Source of the DNA: Bacteroidota bacterium | Lineage (GTDB): Bacteria > Bacteroidota > Bacteroidia > Cytophagales > Hymenobacteraceae | DNA length: 7,364 nucleotides | Direction of reading: 5' to 3' | NCBI GenBank assembly: GCA_023424725.1 | Contig: JAFADQ010000195.1 | Span: 1 to 7,364 of the forward strand | Shown: positions 3,310-7,364 of the stretch, piece after piece | How the letters are laid out: every line of letters begins with the position of its first letter | Position numbering within the stretch: position 1 is the stretch's first letter | The notes under the pieces: model-generated | What the model was told of the DNA's origin: nothing | The model's input: only the letters and a program-made list of their open reading frames with translations | Databases searched by the model: none | Program-made: the position numbers and the translations under genes

Positions 3310-6234
3310 CTACAGCTTGCCTTTCAGGAATTCGGCGGTGTAGTTGCCTTCCAGCTTCACCATCTCTTCGGGAGTGCCTTCGAATAAGAGTTCGCCGCCT
3401 TTGTCGCCGCCTTCGGGGCCGAGGTCAATGAGCCAGTCGGCGCACTTAATGATGTCGAGGTTGTGTTCGATGATGAGGACGGAGTGGCCCTGCTCGATGA
3501 GGGCGTTGAGGGCCGTCATGAGCTTGTTGATGTCGTGGAAGTGCAGGCCGGTGCTGGGCTCGTCGAAGATGAACAGGATGTGGTCGTTGGCGCCGATGCC
3601 GGAGCTTTTGCTCAGGAACGAGGCCAGCTTTACCCGTTGCGCCTCTCCCCCGCTTAGCGTGTCGGAGCTCTGGCCGAGGCGGATGTAGCCAAGCCCTACC
3701 TGGTCGAGTGGCTGCAGTTTGTCGGCAACTTTGGTTTGCTCGGCAAAGAACCCGATGGAGTCGGCCACGGTCATGTCGAGCACCTCGTAAATGTTCTTGC
3801 CTTTGTACTCAACGTCCAGAATATCCTGCTTAAACTTCTTGCCTTTGCAGCTTTCGCAGGTCAGCCAAATATCGGCCATAAACTGCATCTCTATCTTCAC
3901 GGCGCCTTCGCCCTGGCACACTTCGCAGCGTCCGCCTTCTATGTTAAACGAGAAGTGCGACGGCTTAAAACCACGGGCTTTTGCCAGCGGCTGGTCGGCG
4001 TACAAGGTCCGGATGGCATCGTAGGCTTTCACGTACGTTACCGGGTTAGAGCGGCTCGATTTCCCGATCGGGTTCTGGTCTACAAACTCCACCTGCGTTA
4101 GCTTATTCAGCGAGCCGGCAATGCGGTCGAACTTGCCGGTGGTTTCAGAGGCAGCGCCGCCAAAATGCTTCTGCAAGGCCGGGTACAAAATGCGCTTTAT
4201 AAGGGTAGATTTTCCCGATCCTGACACGCCTGTTACCACCGTCATTACGCCCAGCGGGAACTTCACCGTCAGGTTTTTGAGGTTGTTTTCGCGTGCGCCG
4301 ATCACTTCTATCGTGTTGTGCCATTTTCTGCGGCTCGCAGGTACGGGCACTTCCATTTTGCCGCTCAGGTACTGGCCGGTGTAGGTGGTTTCGTTTTCCA
4401 GAATTTCGGGATATGTGCCCTGGAACATCAGGTTACCGCCGCCCGAACCTGCTTCCGGGCCGATGTCAAGAATCTGGTCGGCTTCCTTCATCAGGTCTTC
4501 GTCGTGCTCTACAACAATTACCGAGTTGCCCAGCTTTTGCAGCGAACGGAGCACGCCAATCAGCTTTTGCCCATCGCGCGGGTGCAGGCCAATGCTCGGT
4601 TCGTCCAGAATATACATAGAGCCCACCAGCGCGCTGCCAAGCGAGGTAGCCAGGTTTATGCGCTGCGATTCGCCACCCGATAAGGTTGCGGAAAGACGGT
4701 TTAATGTTAAGTAACCAAGACCCACACGTTCTAAATAACTCAGGCGGTTGGTGATCTCGGTTTTCAGGCGCTCGGCTACTTTGGCATCGTGTGCATCCAG
4801 CTCAAGTTCCGCGAAGAAATTCAGCACTTTGGTTATGGGCAGCAGCACCAGATCGGTAATGCTCTTGCCGCCAACCTTTACGTAGCTGGCATCTTTACGG
4901 AGGCGGGTGCCGCGGCAATCGGGGCAATCGGTGCGGCCACGGTAGCGGCTCAGCATTACGCGGTATTGTATCTTGTGGAGCTGGGTTTCTATGTGCTCGA
5001 AGAAATCGTTCAGCCCCTTAAAAAACTTGTTGCCGGTCCAGAGCAGCTCCTGTTGTTCCTGAGAGAGCTCGTTATACGGCCGGTGAATCGGAAAATCGAA
5101 GCGGATGCCGTTTTTGAGCAGCGGCTTGGCCCACTCGCTCATTTTCTCGGTGCGCCACGGCGCGATGGCACCTTCGTAAATGGTTAAGGTTTTGTCCGGA
5201 ATTACCAGATCCGGATCTATGCCCAGAATCTTACCAAAGCCCTCGCAGCGTTGGCACGCGCCGTAAGGGTTATTGAAGGAAAAGAAATTTGCAGAGGGTT
5301 CTTCAAACACCATTCCATCGAGCTCGAACCGGTCGGAGAAGGTGCGAAAAACCTCACCCCCGGCCCCTCTCCCCAGGAGAGGGGTGCCAGCGCTGCCTAC
5401 CTCGTCAGAACCTTTAGGTTCTGACACCTCCCCCTCTCCTGTGGAGAGGGGGTTGGGGGGTGAGGTGACCAAACAAGTACCATGCCCCTCAAAAAATGCC
5501 GTCTGCACCGAATCCGACAAGCGGAACTGCAAATCTTCATCGCCAGGCTTTATCACCGCACGGTCTATCAGGATGTAGATATCGCCTTTTAGTTTCGGTT
5601 TTTCTTCCTGGAGGACATCTTCTATAAACAGGGTTTCGCCATCAACAAAAATCCGTGAGTAGCCTTTCTGCAATAACAAATCGAGCTCTTTGGCCAGCGG
5701 GCGCTTAGGCTCCAGTTGCAGCGGCGCCAAAATCATCACTTTAGAATCTTCAGGCAGCGTGAACAGGTAATCTACTACATCGCTCACCGAATCTTTGCGC
5801 ACTTCCTGCCCGCTGATGGGCGAAATAGTGCGGCCGATGCGGGCGAAGAGTAGTTTCAGGTAATCGTAAATTTCGGTGCTGGTGCCTACGGTAGAACGCA
5901 CATTGCGGGTGTTCACCTTTTGCTCTATCGCGATGGCCGGACTGATGCCTTTAATGTAATCCACATCGGGCTTGTCAATGCGGCCCAAAAACTGCCGCGC
6001 ATACGAGCTCAAGCTCTCTACGTACATGCGCTGCCCCTCGGCATACAAGGTGTTAAAGGCAAGTGAACTTTTGCCCGAACCCGACAAGCCGGTTACCACC
6101 ACCAACTGGTTCCGGGGAATGGCCACGCTCAGGTTCTGCAGGTTATTTACGCGCGCATTTTTGATGATGATAAACTGACGAGGATCGTAGAGATCTACAT
6201 CGGCAGGTGCGGGCGCGGTTACGGTATAGGTCAT
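3310..6234 (-). CDS. uvrA: UvrABC system protein A (excinuclease ABC subunit A), with an in-frame repeat insertion
   Basis: UvrA is the damage-sensing ATPase of nucleotide excision repair: the dimer scans DNA and loads UvrB at lesions. All the family motifs are present. Walker A1 is G49-L-S-G-S-G-K-S. CxxC pairs lie at 327/330 and 437/440. Signature 1 is LSGGESQR (518-525), and Walker B1 is ILDEPSIGLH (542-551). Walker A2 is G669-V-S-G-S-G-K-S-T, and the second zinc module is C770/C773 with C793/C796. Signature 2 is LSGGEAQR (860-867), and Walker B2 is FIFDEPSTGLH (888-898). The UvrB-binding region lies at roughly 130-245. At 974 residues it is some 30 longer than usual. Residues 257-295 are encoded by a palindromic repeat element (TSPPNPLSTGEGE at one end, GRGAGGEV at the other) placed between CLV and FRTFSDRF, before the first CxxC. 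ATG 6234 is followed by an N-terminus of normal length. The gene appears to be monocistronic and ends at a strong terminator. Identity is certain; full activity with the insert is likely, because the frame is intact. Confidence 0.98.
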   Translation of the reverse strand: MTYTVTAPAPADVDLYDPRQFIIIKNARVNNLQNLSVAIPRNQLVVVTGLSGSGKSSLAFNTLYAEGQRMYVESLSSYARQFLGRIDKPDVDYIKGISPAIAIEQKVNTRNVRSTVGTSTEIYDYLKLLFARIGRTISPISGQEVRKDSVSDVVDYLFTLPEDSKVMILAPLQLEPKRPLAKELDLLLQKGYSRIFVDGETLFIEDVLQEEKPKLKGDIYILIDRAVIKPGDEDLQFRLSDSVQTAFFEGHGTCLVTSPPNPLSTGEGEVSEPKGSDEVGSAGTPLLGRGAGGEVFRTFSDRFELDGMVFEEPSANFFSFNNPYGACQRCEGFGKILGIDPDLVIPDKTLTIYEGAIAPWRTEKMSEWAKPLLKNGIRFDFPIHRPYNELSQEQQELLWTGNKFFKGLNDFFEHIETQLHKIQYRVMLSRYRGRTDCPDCRGTRLRKDASYVKVGGKSITDLVLLPITKVLNFFAELELDAHDAKVAERLKTEITNRLSYLERVGLGYLTLNRLSATLSGGESQRINLATSLGSALVGSMYILDEPSIGLHPRDGQKLIGVLRSLQKLGNSVIVVEHDEDLMKEADQILDIGPEAGSGGGNLMFQGTYPEILENETTYTGQYLSGKMEVPVPASRRKWHNTIEVIGARENNLKNLTVKFPLGVMTVVTGVSGSGKSTLIKRILYPALQKHFGGAASETTGKFDRIAGSLNKLTQVEFVDQNPIGKSSRSNPVTYVKAYDAIRTLYADQPLAKARGFKPSHFSFNIEGGRCEVCQGEGAVKIEMQFMADIWLTCESCKGKKFKQDILDVEYKGKNIYEVLDMTVADSIGFFAEQTKVADKLQPLDQVGLGYIRLGQSSDTLSGGEAQRVKLASFLSKSSGIGANDHILFIFDEPSTGLHFHDINKLMTALNALIEQGHSVLIIEHNLDIIKCADWLIDLGPEGGDKGGELLFEGTPEEMVKLEGNYTAEFLKGKL
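5350..5466. repeat. Composite palindromic repeat element inserted in frame in uvrA
   Basis: The element is bounded by inverted ends ACCTCACCCCC (5351-5361) and GGGGGTGAGGT (5456-5466). Inside are two related hairpins. One is 5364-5384, with arms CCCCTCTCC and GGAGAGGGG around CCA. The other is 5430-5452, with arms CCCCCTCTCC and GGAGAGGGGG around TGT. Between them lies a third palindrome at 5404-5425. The element encodes 39 residues of UvrA (257-295) with no stop in that frame, and the plus strand is also open across it in another frame. I recognise the ends as a repeat that often appears in Bacteroidota genomes and as SPPNPLSTGEGE-like peptides in predicted proteins; that link is from memory. 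Confidence 0.85.
5404..5425. repeat. 22-nt palindrome nested inside the uvrA repeat element
   Basis: The arms GTCAGAACC (5404-5412) and GGTTCTGAC (5417-5425) are perfect 9-bp complements around TTTA. The sequence ACCTC occurs immediately on both sides (5399-5403 and 5426-5430), which resembles a short target duplication. It encodes part of the SEPKGSDE segment of UvrA. It looks unrelated in base composition to the C/G-tract arms around it, so it is probably a second repeat family. Confidence 0.75.
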
Positions 6235-6278
6235 TTAAAGAGCTTTCGCTAAAATTATTTATTGAAGGCTGCGAGGGG

Positions 6279-6286
6279 CAAATTTA
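6279..6286 (-). promoter_or_regulatory. uvrA: Possible Bacteroidota -7 promoter element of uvrA
   Basis: On the minus strand, TAAATTTG matches the Bacteroidota -7 consensus TAnnTTTG exactly and lies 44 nt upstream of the uvrA ATG, giving a plausible leader of about 35-40 nt. I cannot find a good TTTG at the -33 position, so the call is tentative. No LexA-type box was recognised. Confidence 0.3.
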
Positions 6287-6340
6287 TGGCCGCCGCGCAG
6301 ATAATATAGAACAGAGTGAAGGGGCGGAAGGTTGCAAGAA

Positions 6341-6375
6341 AATGTGCAAATGTGCAGGTTTCAGATGTGCAGATG
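6341..6375. repeat. Short tandem repeat AATGTGCA / GATGTGCA
   Basis: AATGTGCA occurs twice in tandem (6341-6348, 6349-6356), and a third copy, GATGTGCA, follows at 6364-6371 after a 7-nt break and is itself followed by GATG. It looks like a degenerate microsatellite-type spacer. I see no function in it. Confidence 0.6.
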
Positions 6376-6401
6376 AAGTTGTTGCTTTGCAGGCTTGTTT
6401 T

Positions 6402-6450
6402 TGCCCCTCTCTGCCCTAAAGGGCATCTCTCCCGAGAGGAGAGAAGAGGC
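6402..6450. repeat. Palindrome cluster upstream of uvrA
   Basis: Two hairpins lie side by side. TGCCCT/AGGGCA (6412-6417 with 6420-6425) has a 2-nt loop, and TCTCTCC/GGAGAGA (6426-6432 with 6438-6444) has a 5-nt loop. Both are embedded in CCCCTCTCT...GAAGAGGC. The purine/pyrimidine-rich arms recall, but do not equal, the CCCCTCTCC element inside uvrA. It is probably a dispersed intergenic repeat. Confidence 0.55.
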
Positions 6451-6522
6451 AACGGTAGGTCGCTATCAATCTCCTACAATAGTTTAACAAAGCTACGAAC
6501 TCTTTTCTTCCTTTGGGAGAAA

Positions 6523-6565
6523 TGCCGCAGGCAATGAGGGGTCAATTTAATCTGCCGCAGGCTCC
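6523..6565. repeat. Two copies of TGCCGCAGGC
   Basis: TGCCGCAGGCA (6523-6533) is a palindrome with arms TGCC and GGCA, and TGCCGCAGGC recurs at 6553-6562. They are separated by an AT-rich stretch. It may be part of the same dispersed repeat mosaic as the neighbours. Confidence 0.45.
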
Positions 6566-6574
6566 TAATTTTAT

Positions 6575-6608
6575 CCATTCATCCACTCAACCATTCCTCC
6601 ATTCATCT
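6575..6608. repeat. Degenerate CCATTCATCC tandem just after the TPR gene
   Basis: Three copies of CCATTC[AC]TC[CT] occur at 6575-6584, 6591-6600 and 6599-6608, and related CATCC/CATCT fragments continue to the stop codon at 6615. It is a strand-asymmetric, G-poor, low-complexity tract. There is no hairpin and no T-run, so it is not a terminator by itself. Confidence 0.5.
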
Positions 6609-6614
6609 CTAAAA

Positions 6615-7364
6615 TCATCCTCCCATCGCCTGCATCTGCGCCAGTAATTGTTTCAGCGCCTCATCTTCCGGATTATGCTGTAAACCCTGCTGCAGGTATT
6701 GCACTGCCTCCTGGTAGCGGCCTTTCTCGCGCAAAGCGTAGGCCAGGTTTTTGTAAGCCTCCGCTAATTTTGGTTCTATTTCGATGCACTTTTTCAGGTA
6801 ATCGATTGCCTTGTCGGGGTTGCCCAGAATTCCGTTGCCAATGCCGAGGTACAGCAGCGCCTGCGCATTGTTTGGTTGCAGCGCGATGCCCTGCTCCAGG
6901 CTTTGCACTGCTGCCGCGAAGTTGCCTTTTTTGCCATACGCGAAGCCCAGCTGGAAATAGCTTTCGGCATTTTTTGGGTCGAGCTGTATGGCGCGGGTGA
7001 GGTTTTGGATAGACAGATCGGCGTATTGGGCTGCCATGGCCTGGTTTTCGGGCTTCTCAGACAGCTTGTAGTAGGCGGTGCCTTTGTAGTGGTAGGTCTG
7101 TGCGTGGCTGGGGCTCAGTTGTAGTTCTTTGTCGTAAAAAGCGATGGCCTCCTCTGGTTTGCCTGTAAATTCTTTCGCCAGGCCGGTGTAGAAGTTGGCC
7201 AGCTTTAAAGTATCGGACATCCGCAGGGCATTTTGCAGATGTAATGCCGCTTTCTCGAAGTTCTTGAGGTTGATATTTACCAGACCTAAGTTACGTTGAG
7301 CGTCGCGCAGGTCGGGGTAAATTTCTACGGCGCGGGTCATGTACAGATCGGCCTGGTGGTGCAG
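6615..7364 (-). CDS. Tetratricopeptide repeat (TPR) protein, 5' end cut off by the window
   Basis: About six consecutive TPR units can be read. Each is about 34 residues with the W/L-G/Y-A-F-A-P spacing: AQRNLGLVNINLKNFEKAA, ANFYTGLAKEFTGKPEEAI, AQTYHYKGTAYYKLSE (with a longer linker before LTRAIQLDPK), AESYFQLGFAYGKKGNFAA, AQALLYLGIGNGILGNPDK and AEAYKNLAYALREKGRYQE. A short QMQAMGG tail follows. The ATG at 7338-7340 is not the start: the frame stays open to the window edge, adding LHHQADLY, which completes the previous TPR helix, so the real N-terminus lies outside. TPR arrays form a solenoid that binds protein partners. No enzymatic domain or membrane segment is visible in this part, and a signal peptide, which is common in Bacteroidota TPR lipoproteins, would be in the missing section. 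The specific role is unknown. Confidence 0.9.
   Translation of the reverse strand: MHHQADLYMTRAVEIYPDLRDAQRNLGLVNINLKNFEKAALHLQNALRMSDTLKLANFYTGLAKEFTGKPEEAIAFYDKELQLSPSHAQTYHYKGTAYYKLSEKPENQAMAAQYADLSIQNLTRAIQLDPKNAESYFQLGFAYGKKGNFAAAVQSLEQGIALQPNNAQALLYLGIGNGILGNPDKAIDYLKKCIEIEPKLAEAYKNLAYALREKGRYQEAVQYLQQGLQHNPEDEALKQLLAQMQAMGG

Larger units (their letters stand above)
6235..6614. other. Non-coding, repeat-rich gap between uvrA and the TPR gene
   Basis: No gene is supportable here; the short open frames across it read through repeats. In order it holds the probable uvrA promoter (near 6279-6286), an AATGTGCA tandem (6341-6375), a CCCCTCT...GAGAGG palindrome cluster (6402-6450), two TGCCGCAGGC copies (6523-6533 and 6553-6562) and a CCATTCATCC-like tandem (6575-6608). 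As the TPR gene ends at 6615 and uvrA starts at 6234, both on the minus strand, this gap serves as a 3' region for one gene and a promoter region for the other. Confidence 0.65.

Noticed and set aside
3344..5187. Several plus-strand open frames of 64-132 residues within uvrA
   Set aside because: All lie antisense to strongly conserved UvrA motifs in a GC-rich gene and have no family features of their own.
5273..5578. 101-residue plus-strand open frame antisense to uvrA
   Set aside because: It owes its length to the stop-free palindromic insert and to antisense of conserved uvrA codons; there is no recognisable protein family.
6207..6419. 70-residue plus-strand open frame overlapping the uvrA start
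   Set aside because: Overlaps uvrA on the opposite strand and runs into repeats; composition is not protein-like.
6255..6452. 65-residue minus-strand open frame upstream of uvrA
   Set aside because: It reads through the palindrome cluster and tandem repeats and has no family resemblance; repeat-derived translation.
7338..7340. ATG as the start of the TPR protein
   Set aside because: The frame stays open to the window edge and the upstream residues LHHQADLY continue a TPR helix, so this Met is internal.

Overview
The window looks like chromosomal DNA of a Bacteroidota bacterium, most likely order Cytophagales (Hymenobacteraceae such as Pontibacter, Adhaeribacter or Hymenobacter). This rests on the style of the proteins (UvrA, tandem Usp protein, DUF1569 protein), the lack of clear Shine-Dalgarno sequences, and intergenic palindrome families I associate with that phylum. 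The placement is by recognition, not by a search.

Layout. Bases 1-792 (+) hold the 3' part of a two-domain universal stress protein gene that is cut by the window edge. Bases 793-1195 are non-coding and carry two good inverted repeats. A small plus-strand cluster follows: a DUF1569/DinB-like protein whose first 30 codons are out of frame because of an A6 run (1196-1649), a TfoX/Sxy N-terminal-like protein (1661-1969) and a GNAT acetyltransferase (2015-2452).

Bases 2453-3234 form a mobile or REP-type island. A Y1 HUH transposase of the IS200/RAYT type (2533-2961, -) is surrounded by three copies of a two-hairpin repeat unit. Each unit has a 20-nt major palindrome, a 22-nt spacer and a minor palindrome of 16-18 nt. 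One unit lies at the 3' end of the gene; two lie as an inverted pair on its 5' side. A strong intrinsic terminator (3250-3278, -) then closes the following gene, uvrA.

uvrA (3310-6234, -) is complete and has all the excinuclease A ATPase motifs. It also carries an in-frame insertion of about 117 bp made entirely of a palindromic repeat element, with a second palindrome nested inside it. Bases 6235-6614 upstream of uvrA are non-coding and are a patchwork of short repeats. Bases 6615-7364 (-) are the 3' part of a TPR-repeat protein gene that runs off the window.

The genes do not form one pathway. UvrA is housekeeping nucleotide excision repair, and the small plus-strand genes are accessory. 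The unifying theme is repeat biology: at least three palindromic families have settled between genes and, in uvrA, inside a protein. The best candidates for something under-described are the transposase with its two-hairpin units and the protein-embedded repeat in UvrA.
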